The notes below the pieces were generated by a model, which worked only from the letters and a program-made list of their open reading frames with translations, was not told where the DNA came from and did not search any database. The translations under genes were made by a program, and so were the position numbers. 40,991 nt of DNA, from the NCBI GenBank assembly GCA_031290985.1, contig JARLJW010000029.1, positions 1-40,991 on the forward strand, given 5' to 3'. Positions within the stretch are counted from its first letter, which is position 1. Each line of letters begins with the position of its first letter. This document shows positions 16,749-25,839 of this stretch, in pieces. The stretch comes from Verrucomicrobiia bacterium. Its GTDB lineage: Bacteria; Verrucomicrobiota; Verrucomicrobiia; Limisphaerales; UBA11358.

Positions 16749-17600
16749 ATGAAAAACAAATTTCCGCTGATTGTGGCCTTGATAATCGGGGTGGGGGCGC
16801 TTTTGGCCATCCGGCAATATGTCAACAAGATGGAGCAGGAGGCGGCCGCGAAATTAAAGGGTGAATTGGTGGTCGCGGCGAGCGTGGATATTCCCGCCGG
16901 GACGGAATTGACCATGCAGATGATTTCCCCCAAGGAGGTTCCGCCGCAGTTCATTCCCGCCCAGGCGATCCAGGGCAGTGACCAGGTAAAGCAGATTTTG
17001 GGCAGAAAAGCGCGGGTGGCGGTCACGGCCGGCCAGATCATTCTCTGGTCGGATTTGGCCAGCGAAACCCGGGGCGGACTTTCATCCATCATTCCCGAGG
17101 GGGAAGGGGCCTTCACGGTATCCATCGCCAAAGGCATCAAGCCGGGCCTCATTCAACCGAGTGATCATATCGACATCATCGCTTCTTTTGCCATTCCCAA
17201 GCCGAACCAGCCGCTGCCGACGGATGCCAACGCCGCCGCGTCGTGGCGGGAGGTTTCGGATGTGGTCAATGTGGTCGTGCTGCAAAATGTCACCGTGCTG
17301 GCGGTGGGAGACACTTTTGGTGGCGGGGTGAAATCACAAAACGAATCCGGCGGCGACCTGACCCTCTCGCTGACCTTGAGCGAGGCGCAATTGGTCATGT
17401 TTGCGGGTCAGAATGGCGAACTGGGGGCGGTTCTGCGCCGGGAAGGTTCCACCACCTTCACGCCGGCCGACCAGCGGCAGCGGGTCACCTTTGAGGCGAT
17501 TGAAAAAATCGTGGGCGACCTTGATGGCAAGCGAAATTACCGCAATGTCGAGGTTCAAAAAGGTTCGCAAAGCACGTCGGTTCCGGTGTCAAACCATTAA
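16749..17600 (+). CDS. cpaB: CpaB/RcpC pilus assembly protein
   Basis: The 283-residue product has an N-terminal membrane anchor (PLIVALIIGVGALLAI) and a SAF-like domain (~residues 36-105) with VVAASVDIPAGTELTMQMI, KEVPPQFIPAQAI and VTAGQIILWSDL. An RcpC-like region follows (GAFTVSIAKGIKPGLIQPSDHIDIIASF). CpaB proteins sit in the periplasm and work with the CpaC secretin as an outer-membrane channel accessory. I chose ATG 16749 because the membrane anchor begins there; ATG 16716 would add eleven residues and lies in a hairpin. It is followed 16 bp later by cpaC. Confidence 0.88.
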   Translation: MKNKFPLIVALIIGVGALLAIRQYVNKMEQEAAAKLKGELVVAASVDIPAGTELTMQMISPKEVPPQFIPAQAIQGSDQVKQILGRKARVAVTAGQIILWSDLASETRGGLSSIIPEGEGAFTVSIAKGIKPGLIQPSDHIDIIASFAIPKPNQPLPTDANAAASWREVSDVVNVVVLQNVTVLAVGDTFGGGVKSQNESGGDLTLSLTLSEAQLVMFAGQNGELGAVLRREGSTTFTPADQRQRVTFEAIEKIVGDLDGKRNYRNVEVQKGSQSTSVPVSNH

Positions 17601-17616
17601 ATCACGAAGGAAATAT

Positions 17617-19008
17617 ATGAAAAAAATCACCTTTAGGACGTTTTGTTTGCGGGCGGCGTTGGTTTGCTGCCTGCTGTCATCGGCCTGTCTTTCGTCCTTG
17701 CGGGCGGACGACCTGACTGTGCTCAAAGGTTCCAGCGCGAAGATTTTTATTCCCGGGGGGGTGAAGAAAATCGCGGTGGCCAACCCGAGCGTGGCGGATG
17801 TGAAGCCGGAAATGGACGGCCAGTCGGTGCTCATCAGCGGCCTGGCGGAAGGCAACACCGAGCTGCGCGTCGAAGGAATGCAAGGCGGAGAACTCGTCAC
17901 CAACGTTGTGGTGCGTTCCGACCTGAACCAAATGCTGGCTCAAATCAAAGATTTGCTGTCGGAGGTGGAGGGGCTGGAGATCAAGGCGGTCGGCGACAAG
18001 ATCGTCCTGCGGGGCAAGATCTTGACGAAGTCAGATTATGACCAGGTTTCCAAGGTGGTGGCGGCTTATTCCGGCCTGATCCTGAACCTGGCAAAATTTG
18101 ATGACAGCATCGTGGGCAACTATGCGGCTCAGGCGATTTTACAGGACATCGGGATTGATACGGTCACGGCCCGGGTGGTGGGCGACACGGTCATTTTGGA
18201 AGGCGTGGTTTACAGCCAGGCGGATCTGAAGCGGGCGGAGGAAATTGCGCACCTGAAAGTGCCGAATGTAAAGAATCTGCTGCAGGTCCAGGACATCATG
18301 GTGGAAACCGACGTGCAGTTCATCGAAGTCAGCATTCAAAACGGCAAGAACACCGGGTTTAACCTGTTGGACACATTGGGGGCCGCGATGTCCGGCTCCG
18401 GTTCGAGCCAGGGCGGGGGGTTGCCGATCAATTTCGGCGTCTCGGCGGGCGCCTCCAGCGGAATCCTGAACATGCACTGGCAAAACGCGACCGGGAAAAT
18501 TGTGGCGCAACCGCATTTGAGCACGAAGAGCGGCGAGGTGGGGGAATTTCAATCCGGCGGCACAACTTACTTTCAGATCGCCGGCAATGTCGGCGGCAGT
18601 TTGCAGAGCGTGGACTACGGGGTGATCTTGAAGGTCAAGCCGACCGTCCAAGGGCGGGACCATATTCAAAATGAGGTTTCCATCGAGGTCAGCCTGCCGG
18701 TGAAGGATGCTTCAGGCCGGTTCACCTTGGACAAGTATACCACCAAGTGCACGTCTTTGTGCAAAGTCGGCGAAAGCATGGTCATGTCGGGCATGACCCA
18801 GTTGCTGGCCTCCAAGAGCAACGACCGGACGCCGTTGATCGGCGATGTCCCGCTGATCGACCTGTTCTTCAGCAACAAGACCGCCAACAAGGACAAGAAG
18901 GAATTTGCGATCATCGTGACGCCGCAGCCGGTGTTTCCCAAGGTGGCCACCGGCCTGCCGCTGGGCGAGCAGCACCAGAAGATGATGGACGAAAAGAACA
19001 AGGACTGA
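17617..19008 (+). CDS. cpaC: CpaC/RcpA secretin
   Basis: The 463-residue outer-membrane secretin starts at ATG 17617, preceded by GAAGGA. It has a signal peptide (MKKITFRTFCLRAALVCC..., cut after LRA near residue 31), an N-terminal secretin-associated domain (KKIAVANPSVADVKP, ~50-64), a BON-like segment (VEGLEIKAVGDKIVLRGKI, ~113-131) and the C-terminal secretin domain. The latter shows VQFIEVSIQNGKNTGFN, the DYGVILKVKPTV strand, MVMSGMTQLL and the hallmark TPLIGDVPLIDLFF (~408-421). It forms the pore through which the pilus leaves. Its stop is one base from the next start. Confidence 0.93.
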   Translation: MKKITFRTFCLRAALVCCLLSSACLSSLRADDLTVLKGSSAKIFIPGGVKKIAVANPSVADVKPEMDGQSVLISGLAEGNTELRVEGMQGGELVTNVVVRSDLNQMLAQIKDLLSEVEGLEIKAVGDKIVLRGKILTKSDYDQVSKVVAAYSGLILNLAKFDDSIVGNYAAQAILQDIGIDTVTARVVGDTVILEGVVYSQADLKRAEEIAHLKVPNVKNLLQVQDIMVETDVQFIEVSIQNGKNTGFNLLDTLGAAMSGSGSSQGGGLPINFGVSAGASSGILNMHWQNATGKIVAQPHLSTKSGEVGEFQSGGTTYFQIAGNVGGSLQSVDYGVILKVKPTVQGRDHIQNEVSIEVSLPVKDASGRFTLDKYTTKCTSLCKVGESMVMSGMTQLLASKSNDRTPLIGDVPLIDLFFSNKTANKDKKEFAIIVTPQPVFPKVATGLPLGEQHQKMMDEKNKD

Positions 19009-19009
19009 C

Positions 19010-20623
19010 ATGGCTGACGGCCCTCAGCGAGTTCCCGGCGTGCTGGTCATTTATGGCGGCGAATACACTGGAGAGCAGATTGAAGTGGCCGGCGACCGGC
19101 TGTCAATCGGCCGTTCCACGGAGTGTGACATCATCCTCCGGAACAAGGATGTTTCCTCCCGCCATGCCCAACTGGTCATCCGGGACAAGGTGTGCTGGCT
19201 GCAGGACCTGGGCAGCAGCAACGGCACGCTGCTCAAGAAAAGAAAGATCATCCAGCATCCGCTGGCTTCCGGGGACGAGTTTTACATCGTCAACTACCGG
19301 TTCGTCTACGCGGAAAACGCCGAGGCTTTTGCCGAAAAGGCCGAGGCGACGATGGAGGAGATCCGGCAAAAACTTCATGCCCAGCTCATCGGCGAATTGA
19401 ACTTGAAGCGCCTGACCCTGGCGCAAATGGCGGACCAATCCTTGCGCCGGCGGGCCGGCGACGTGCTGGACAAGCTGATTGAAGAACGGGAGAAGGACAT
19501 CCCGGCGCAATATGACCGCGCGGAGCTGAAGAAGGCCGTGCTGGATGCGGCGCTGGGACTCGGGCCGCTGGAAGACCTGCTGGCCGATGCCGAGGTGACG
19601 GAAATCATGGTGAACGGCCCGCAAAAAATTTATGTGGAGCGGAACGGCAAGCTGCAAAAAACCACAAAATCATTTTTGGGCAAAAATGAAATCCTGACTT
19701 CCATCGAGCGCATCGTCGGGCCGATCGGCCGGCGCATCGATGAGTCGAGCCCGACGGTGGACGCCCGCCTGCAGGATGGTTCCCGGGTGCATGCGATCAT
19801 TCCGCCCCTCGCCCTGGACAGTCCGACGATCACCATCCGTAAATTCCCCAAAAAGCGCATCGTGGCGGATGATCTGGTCCACTACGGCAGCATGTCGCAA
19901 CCCATGGCTGAATTTTTGCGGATCTGCGTGCTGGCGGTCCGCAACATGGTCATCTCCGGCGGCACCGGGTCGGGCAAAACGACCCTGCTGAATGTGATGG
20001 GGGCCTTCATTCCCGATGGCGAACGCATCATCACAATTGAAGATTCCGCGGAATTACGCCTGCCGCAGGAACATGTGATCCGCCTGGAAACCCGTCCGTC
20101 CAACATCGAAGGAACGGGCGAGGTGACCATCCGTGACCTGGTGCGCAACGCCCTGCGCATGCGGCCCAACCGGGTGGTGGTGGGCGAGTGCCGTGGCGGT
20201 GAAGCGCTGGACATGTTGCAGGCGATGAACACCGGGCATGATGGGTCGTTGACCACGGTGCACGCCAATTCGCCGGCTGATGCCGTCCGCCGGCTGGAAA
20301 ACCTGGTGCTCTACGCCGGCACCGACCTGCCCCTGCGGGCGATCCGCGACCTGATTTTTTCAGCCGTCCACCTCTTTGTCCAAATCTCGCGGTTTTCGGA
20401 CGGCTCGCGCAAGCTGATCTCGATCGCCGAAGTGGCGTCCATGCATGACGGGGAGATCAAGCTCCAGGAAATTTTCAAGTACCGCCGGACCGGGATCGGC
20501 GATGACGGGCGGATCCAGGGCCAGTTTTCGGCGACCGGGATCATCCCCACATTCGTTGAAGAGCTGCGCCAGGCGGGCCTGGCCGTGGACATGGCCATGT
20601 TCGTGCCCACTTCGGTTGAGTGA
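19010..20623 (+). CDS. cpaF: FHA-domain CpaF/TadA-type ATPase 3
   Basis: The 537-residue product fuses an intact FHA domain (residues ~9-100: [33 protein letters not shown]) to a CpaF ATPase. ATPase marks are [14 protein letters not shown] (~198-211), Walker A GGTGSGKT (317-324), [27 protein letters not shown] and [14 protein letters not shown]. It keeps every residue expected of an active motor and sits at the usual cpaF place between the secretin and tadB, so it is the best candidate for the canonical TadA. The FHA domain should bind phosphothreonine peptides, suggesting phosphorylation-controlled recruitment. Confidence 0.93.
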   Translation: MADGPQRVPGVLVIYGGEYTGEQIEVAGDRLSIGRSTECDIILRNKDVSSRHAQLVIRDKVCWLQDLGSSNGTLLKKRKIIQHPLASGDEFYIVNYRFVYAENAEAFAEKAEATMEEIRQKLHAQLIGELNLKRLTLAQMADQSLRRRAGDVLDKLIEEREKDIPAQYDRAELKKAVLDAALGLGPLEDLLADAEVTEIMVNGPQKIYVERNGKLQKTTKSFLGKNEILTSIERIVGPIGRRIDESSPTVDARLQDGSRVHAIIPPLALDSPTITIRKFPKKRIVADDLVHYGSMSQPMAEFLRICVLAVRNMVISGGTGSGKTTLLNVMGAFIPDGERIITIEDSAELRLPQEHVIRLETRPSNIEGTGEVTIRDLVRNALRMRPNRVVVGECRGGEALDMLQAMNTGHDGSLTTVHANSPADAVRRLENLVLYAGTDLPLRAIRDLIFSAVHLFVQISRFSDGSRKLISIAEVASMHDGEIKLQEIFKYRRTGIGDDGRIQGQFSATGIIPTFVEELRQAGLAVDMAMFVPTSVE

Positions 20624-20626
20624 CCT

Positions 20627-21490
20627 ATGTTATACCTCATACTGATCCTTGTATTCGGGGCGGTCGGGACCGGATTTTATTTTTTATACCAGCCGGCGCA
20701 GGCGGCGATGCAAAAAAACGTGTTCCGCCAGAAGGAGCATGTGGCCCATGAACTGGAGGAGATGTTCATCTTCATTTCCGTGGACAGCCTGCAGAAGATC
20801 AAATGGAGCCTGTCGATGGTGGTGGCCGGGGTGGGGCTGATCCTGACCTGGGAGGCCAAGCCGCCGGCCCCGCTGATCGCCGCCGCCCTGCTGGGGATCA
20901 TCGCTTACTGGGGGCCGGAGCTTTTCATCATTTATCTGCGCAAGAAACGGCGGGCGGCCTTCAGCCAGCAACTGGTGGACGGACTGGTGCTGATGTCCAA
21001 TGGCTTGCGTTCGGGCTTCACCCTGCAGCAGGCGATCGACATGCTGATCGAGGAGATGCCGGCGCCCATTTCCCAGGAGTTTGAACTCGTGCGGCGTGAA
21101 TTTAAACTGGGCGTGGACCTGGATGTGGCCTTGCGGAATTGCGTCAACCGGACCAAGGACGAGGATTTGGATCTGGTGGTGACGGCGATCCAGATCACCC
21201 GCCAGCTCGGCGGCAACCTCGCGGAGGTGTTTGACCGGATCGTGGCGATGGTGCGCGAGCGCAAAATCTTGGCGGGCAAGGCGGATGCGCTGACCTCCGA
21301 GGGGAAATTGCAGGCGCTGGTCGTGGGCCTGCTCCCCTACGGTTTCCTGTTTGCCATGATCAAGGTCAATCCGGACATGATGCGGATAATGTGGACGACG
21401 TTCCCGGGATTCATCGCGCTGCTGCTGGTGATCATCCTGGATACGGTCGGTTACCTGTGGGTGCGCAAGGTCGCCAACGTGGAATATTAA
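20627..21490 (+). CDS. tadB: TadB inner-membrane platform protein
   Basis: This 287-residue type II secretion system F-domain protein has an N-terminal membrane helix, a second hydrophobic pair (~62-100), a cytoplasmic T2SSF domain with FSQQLVDGLVLMSNGLRSGFTLQQAIDML and TAIQITRQLGGNLAEVFDRI, and a C-terminal hydrophobic pair. TadB and TadC form the platform on which CpaF acts. The start is three bases after the cpaF3 stop. Confidence 0.92.
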   Translation: MLYLILILVFGAVGTGFYFLYQPAQAAMQKNVFRQKEHVAHELEEMFIFISVDSLQKIKWSLSMVVAGVGLILTWEAKPPAPLIAAALLGIIAYWGPELFIIYLRKKRRAAFSQQLVDGLVLMSNGLRSGFTLQQAIDMLIEEMPAPISQEFELVRREFKLGVDLDVALRNCVNRTKDEDLDLVVTAIQITRQLGGNLAEVFDRIVAMVRERKILAGKADALTSEGKLQALVVGLLPYGFLFAMIKVNPDMMRIMWTTFPGFIALLLVIILDTVGYLWVRKVANVEY

Positions 21491-21491
21491 C

Positions 21492-22274
21492 ATGAACGCC
21501 ACACTCAAACAATTTCTGGGCTGGATGGGCGACAAGGGCTGCCAATGGGGCGGCGGATTCGCCGACAAGCATGTCGAGAAGCTGAATGCCAAGCTGGTCA
21601 TGGCCGGGGAGCCCGGCGACATGAAGGGCCGGGAACTGTTTGGCATACAACTGGTATGCCTGATCATGGTCCCGATTTTTTGGGGGGTGGTGATCGGCCA
21701 TTTTGATTTTGTCGCGTTTCTGCTGGAGGGACCAAAACAAATTTTGGTGTACCTGGCCCTGATGTTTCTAGGCTTCTCGTTTCCCGCCATGAACCTGAAC
21801 GAACGGGCGGCGAAGCGGCAAAAAAACATCGCCTTGCAACTGCCGGACACCCTGGATTTGCTGACCATTTCCGTGGAGGCGGGTCTGGACTTCATGTCCG
21901 CGATGCGGCGGGTGGTGGAAAAGCACCGGCCGGGACCGTTGAAAGACGAGTTGGAACGGTTCTTTAAACAAACGGAACTGGGCCGTCCGCGCCGCGAATC
22001 GTTGCGGGAAATGGCCAACCGGGTGCAGTTGCAGGATTTGACCGCCGTGGTTTCCGCCTTGATCCAGGCCGACCGGCTGGGCGTGAGCATCGGCCCGATT
22101 TTGCGGACCCAGTCGGACATGCTGCGGATCCGCCGGGGTCAACGCGCCGAAAAGGCCGCGCAAGAGGCGCCGGTCAAGATGATGGCGCCGCTGATGATTT
22201 GCATTTTGCCCTCGGTGTTCATAATGATTCTGGCACCGGTCATCATTCAGATGATCATGAACATGCACCATTAA
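21492..22274 (+). CDS. tadC: TadC inner-membrane platform protein
   Basis: The 260-residue product is the second T2SSF-domain platform protein. It has two hydrophobic segments (~50-75 and 80-98), the T2SSF core with LQLPDTLDLLTISVEAGLDFMSAMRRV and ALIQADRLGVSIGPILRTQSDMLR, and a C-terminal helix (MMAPLMICILPSVFIMILAPVII). It starts one base after the tadB stop and is followed by the FHA-membrane protein three bases later, so it is clearly within the operon. Confidence 0.92.
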   Translation: MNATLKQFLGWMGDKGCQWGGGFADKHVEKLNAKLVMAGEPGDMKGRELFGIQLVCLIMVPIFWGVVIGHFDFVAFLLEGPKQILVYLALMFLGFSFPAMNLNERAAKRQKNIALQLPDTLDLLTISVEAGLDFMSAMRRVVEKHRPGPLKDELERFFKQTELGRPRRESLREMANRVQLQDLTAVVSALIQADRLGVSIGPILRTQSDMLRIRRGQRAEKAAQEAPVKMMAPLMICILPSVFIMILAPVIIQMIMNMHH

Positions 22275-22277
22275 AAC

Positions 22278-23771
22278 ATGAAAGGTTTTCTGACAATCAT
22301 GGAAGGCGCCGGCAAAGGCAGCCAGCGGCCTTTGACCTCGGCTCTGGTCATCGTGGGCCGTTCCAAAAATGCCGACCTGCAGATTGAAGACCCGCTGGTC
22401 TCCCGGCGCCATCTCGAGATCCGGGTGGAGGGGGACGCGGTGTTTGTCGAAAACAAAAGCACACAGGGCGCCTTTTTAAACAGCAAGCCGCTGGTGGGCA
22501 TCGTCTCCTTGAATGCCGGCGACCTGATCCAGATCGGTGACACCAAGCTGCGTTTTGATGAAGCGTCGTCGCCGGCGGCGCCGGTGGCCGAGGCCTCGCC
22601 GGTCGAGCCCATGTCCTCCGCCCTTGATGGCACCAAGATCGCGGATTCGCAGGTGGAATTTCAGCGCCAGAAGAAAGAAGCCCCCTCGCCCGACGCCACG
22701 CGGGCCATGGTCGAGGACGGCACGCGGATGCTGAATCCCTCCGAGCTTCCCAACTGGGTGGCGCCGAAAAAAACGGAAGCGCAAAAGCAGAATAAAACCG
22801 TGCCGCTGTTGTGGCTGCTGGTGGCGATGGTGGCCGGACTGGGGTTGCTGTATTGGTTCAAGCGCAGCAGCGCCCACGATGCCCCGCAGGGCATGATTGA
22901 ATACAAGGACTCCCTCTATGGCTTCCAGTTGCAGCGTCCGCTGGACTGGGCGAAATTAAAGGATGAGGCCAACTTCATCTCGTTTGGTTTTGGCCGGCAG
23001 GGGGAACGTGATTCCGGGGCGCTCAACATCTACACCGACAAAAGCCCGTTGCATGAATTGACCGGTCTGACCGACGGCTTTGTGGGGTATCAACAAATCC
23101 TCAAGGCCCGGTACAAGGATTTTGAGCTGATCGGCAGCAAGCTGATCCACATCAACAACGCCACGGTGATCTTTTATGGGTTCAGCACGCCGGCCGTGCA
23201 GGGCAAGGGGGTGTATACGTTGAACGGAGATTCCCGGATCGTGGTGGAGTGCGTCAGCCCGGTGTCGTCATACCAGCAATATGCCCATGCCTACGGGTCG
23301 CTGTTGCAGGGTTTCCGGCTGGGCGATTTTGATCCGCAACAGTTCATCGACTTCCCGCTGCCGGACGAGTCCATGCAGCAACTGGCGCTGGCCAACCCCG
23401 CGGAACTGGCGCGCCAGGTGGACCAACATGCCCGCCAGGGTGACATGTTCTTGAATAATCCGTATGTCAAACCCGACAATTTGTATAATTCCATCCAGGA
23501 GTTCCAGAAGGCGCTGCAGCTCGCCAAAGCCGCGGCCCATGATCTGCCGGCGTATCCCTCCATCGCGCAGCGGCTGGGCCAGGCGACCAGGCTGTTCAAC
23601 CAGTCGCTGGACCGGGAGCGGTTTGAAATCAGCCGCGCACTGAAGGACGGGGACACGACCACGGCCTATTGGGAGGCGAACAAAATGATGCAGATGGTGC
23701 CGGACAAGGTGGATCCGGTTTATCAGGAGGCGTACCGGGTCGTCCGCCAAACCGCCCCGCATTCGCAATAA
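22278..23771 (+). CDS. FHA-domain membrane protein of the Tad locus
   Basis: The 497-residue product has an N-terminal FHA domain (residues ~5-95: ALVIVGRSKNADLQI, VSRRHLEIRV, STQGAFLN), a flexible linker with VEDGTRMLNP, one membrane segment (LLWLLVAMVAGLGLLYW, ~176-192) and a C-terminal part. That part begins YKDSLYGFQLQRPLDWAKL, reminiscent of PsbP/DcrB-like domains, and ends in a helical region (~360-497) that may form TPR-like hairpins. The expected topology is FHA in the cytoplasm and the rest periplasmic. In the FHA motif the usual N at the end of SxxN is Gln-Gly, so phosphopeptide binding is uncertain. Such a protein could link cytoplasmic phosphorylation to periplasmic assembly; that is inference. 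Confidence 0.75.
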   Translation: MKGFLTIMEGAGKGSQRPLTSALVIVGRSKNADLQIEDPLVSRRHLEIRVEGDAVFVENKSTQGAFLNSKPLVGIVSLNAGDLIQIGDTKLRFDEASSPAAPVAEASPVEPMSSALDGTKIADSQVEFQRQKKEAPSPDATRAMVEDGTRMLNPSELPNWVAPKKTEAQKQNKTVPLLWLLVAMVAGLGLLYWFKRSSAHDAPQGMIEYKDSLYGFQLQRPLDWAKLKDEANFISFGFGRQGERDSGALNIYTDKSPLHELTGLTDGFVGYQQILKARYKDFELIGSKLIHINNATVIFYGFSTPAVQGKGVYTLNGDSRIVVECVSPVSSYQQYAHAYGSLLQGFRLGDFDPQQFIDFPLPDESMQQLALANPAELARQVDQHARQGDMFLNNPYVKPDNLYNSIQEFQKALQLAKAAAHDLPAYPSIAQRLGQATRLFNQSLDRERFEISRALKDGDTTTAYWEANKMMQMVPDKVDPVYQEAYRVVRQTAPHSQ

Positions 23772-23804
23772 ACCGATTAGTTAAGACAACCAGACCATAA
23801 AATT

Positions 23805-25802
23805 ATGGGTGCCGTTTTTATCGTAACCAAAAACAAGAAGCAGGTGGCAAAAGCCGGCGTCACCGGCGATGTTTTTATCATTGGCCGTTCCAAAGACTGC
23901 AACCTGCCGGTGGATGAATCCCTGGCCTCGCGCCACCATGTCGAAGTCAAGCTGGAGAAAGGCGCCTACTGGGTCCGGGATTGCGGCAGCCGGAACGGCA
24001 CCCTGCTCAACGGCGCCAAGCTGCTCGAACCCCAGGCATTGAAGGACGGGGATGAGCTTGAGATCGGTTTGACGCAGTTGAAATTCATCTGGGATCAAGA
24101 CCGGGGCGGCGGCGGGGGCGGGACGGACGAAGACCGGACGCGCGCCGCGTCGTTTGCGGATGATGGAAAAAAAGCCGCGGGCAAGGAGGTCGTGGCGAAA
24201 AAGAAGCCGGGCGGGCTGCTCGTCAAATTACGGGTGGTGGACGGGCCGTTGCAGGGCGGAACCTTCCGTGACTGGGAGGGGCCGTTGAACATCGGTCGCG
24301 GGCTGGAAAACCATGTGGTGCTGCTGGATGACGCGGTCTCGATCGCCCACGCCCGGATCGTGCACGAAGACGGCGCGTATTTCATCGAGGATCTGCAAAG
24401 CAGCAACGGGACGTTTCTGGACGGGGTCAAGGTGCAAAAGACGTTGCTGACGGACGGCAAGAAGATCAAGGTGGGCATATCCACGCTGGTCTTTGAGCTG
24501 GTGGATCCGCAGAAGCAGCGGCGGCAGTTGAAGATCGCCTTGATCACCATCAGCGTGATCGCCGTGCTGGCCCTGGCGGTCAAATTCTTGCAGCCGCCGG
24601 ATGTGGCCGGGCAGCATATCGCGCTGGCGCAGGATTACTTTTCACGGGACGACATGGCGAAGGCCGCGGACGAATATGCGGCGGCGCTGAAGATTGATCC
24701 CAACCGCGTGGAGGCCAAGCGCGGGCTGCAACTGGCCAAGGATGAGATGGAGGCGGACGAGCTGTTGAAGCAGGCCGAGCAGGAGGCGACGGCGGAAAAT
24801 TATGACAAGGCGAAGGAGCTGTGTTACCGGGTGCTGCGCAGCTTCCCCCAGAAGCCCCAGGCGGTGGAACTGGCGGCGGTCATCAAGTCCATCGAGAACG
24901 CCAAGCTCGCCTTTGCTTCGCGCAACTGGGCGGACGCCAAGCATCTGCTGGACAAGGTGCATGAAACCTATCCCCAGTCCAAATTGATCCGGCTGCGGCT
25001 GGATGAGGCGCAAAATGAACTCGTGGCCGAAGGCAATCTGGCGAAGGCCAAGGACGACCTGAGCCACCAGCAGTTTGAACTGGCGCAGCCGGTGCTGCAG
25101 TCGATCCCCGCGAACAGCGTGTATTACACCGAGGCCAAGGAACTGCTGGATCAGATCGCCAACCGGCTGGTGGTGAACGATTATTTGAACAAGGCCCAGG
25201 CGTCCTACCGGGATGGCAACATCGCCGACGCCCTGCAGTCGCTGGATGACGGGCTGAAACAGTCGCCGGGCAACGCCCTGTTGCTGGACTTTCAAAAGCA
25301 CGTCCGGCAAATGGCGGCCCTGACCAAGCCGCTGGAAACTGCGGAGCTGGCCAGCCAGCCGAAGGATGTGAACACCGTGCTCCAAGACCAGGCCACCTGC
25401 CAAAAAATCATCAGCCTGGAGGACGACCCCCTGAACGCCTTCCGGAAGCGGGCGCAAGCCGCCCAGGCGAACATCGCGGACCGGCTGACGCAGATCGCGC
25501 AGGAATATGCGGCCAAGGCGGTGACGCTGTTACAAGCCGGCAACCGGAAGGAGGCCCTGCAGGCGTTCGACCTGGCGCTGAAGGCCAACGCCGGCGATCA
25601 GGCCGTGATCGACCAGCGGAACAGCCTGTTCCAGAAAATCATGGCGGATTGCAAGGATCTGTATCAGAAGGGAATCGTGCACCAGGATCTGCAACAGACG
25701 GCCCTGGCCCGCGCGGCCTTTCAAGAAATCCTCAAGATTGGGGTGCCGGGTGAAGATTATTATGAGCGGGCCACCCGGAAGTTGAAGGCGCTGGCCCCCT
25801 GA
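23805..25802 (+). CDS. Double-FHA, single-pass, TPR-repeat protein
   Basis: The 665-residue product has two FHA domains: residues ~5-95 (FIIGRSKDCNLPV, ASRHHVEVKL, CGSRNGTLLNG) and ~143-230 (LNIGRGLENHVVL, IAHARIVHED, QSSNGTFLDG). A Gly/Lys-rich linker separates them. A membrane helix follows (~245-262, ALITISVIAVLALAVKFL), then a long periplasmic helical region with TPR character (YFSRDDMAKAADEYAAALKIDP and further repeats to the end). A TPR protein is standard in Tad loci (TadD, a lipoprotein), so this may fill that role, but here it is anchored by a membrane helix and carries FHA domains. The second FHA has Ala-His in place of Arg-His. Confidence 0.8.
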   Translation: MGAVFIVTKNKKQVAKAGVTGDVFIIGRSKDCNLPVDESLASRHHVEVKLEKGAYWVRDCGSRNGTLLNGAKLLEPQALKDGDELEIGLTQLKFIWDQDRGGGGGGTDEDRTRAASFADDGKKAAGKEVVAKKKPGGLLVKLRVVDGPLQGGTFRDWEGPLNIGRGLENHVVLLDDAVSIAHARIVHEDGAYFIEDLQSSNGTFLDGVKVQKTLLTDGKKIKVGISTLVFELVDPQKQRRQLKIALITISVIAVLALAVKFLQPPDVAGQHIALAQDYFSRDDMAKAADEYAAALKIDPNRVEAKRGLQLAKDEMEADELLKQAEQEATAENYDKAKELCYRVLRSFPQKPQAVELAAVIKSIENAKLAFASRNWADAKHLLDKVHETYPQSKLIRLRLDEAQNELVAEGNLAKAKDDLSHQQFELAQPVLQSIPANSVYYTEAKELLDQIANRLVVNDYLNKAQASYRDGNIADALQSLDDGLKQSPGNALLLDFQKHVRQMAALTKPLETAELASQPKDVNTVLQDQATCQKIISLEDDPLNAFRKRAQAAQANIADRLTQIAQEYAAKAVTLLQAGNRKEALQAFDLALKANAGDQAVIDQRNSLFQKIMADCKDLYQKGIVHQDLQQTALARAAFQEILKIGVPGEDYYERATRKLKALAP

Positions 25803-25839
25803 GGTCGCGCCGCCATCAGCCCATCCCGATGATGAAGCC

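Noticed and set aside
20684..22120. 478-codon minus-strand frame across tadB and tadC
   Set aside because: Antisense to two well-supported genes; His/Gln/Arg-rich without domains.
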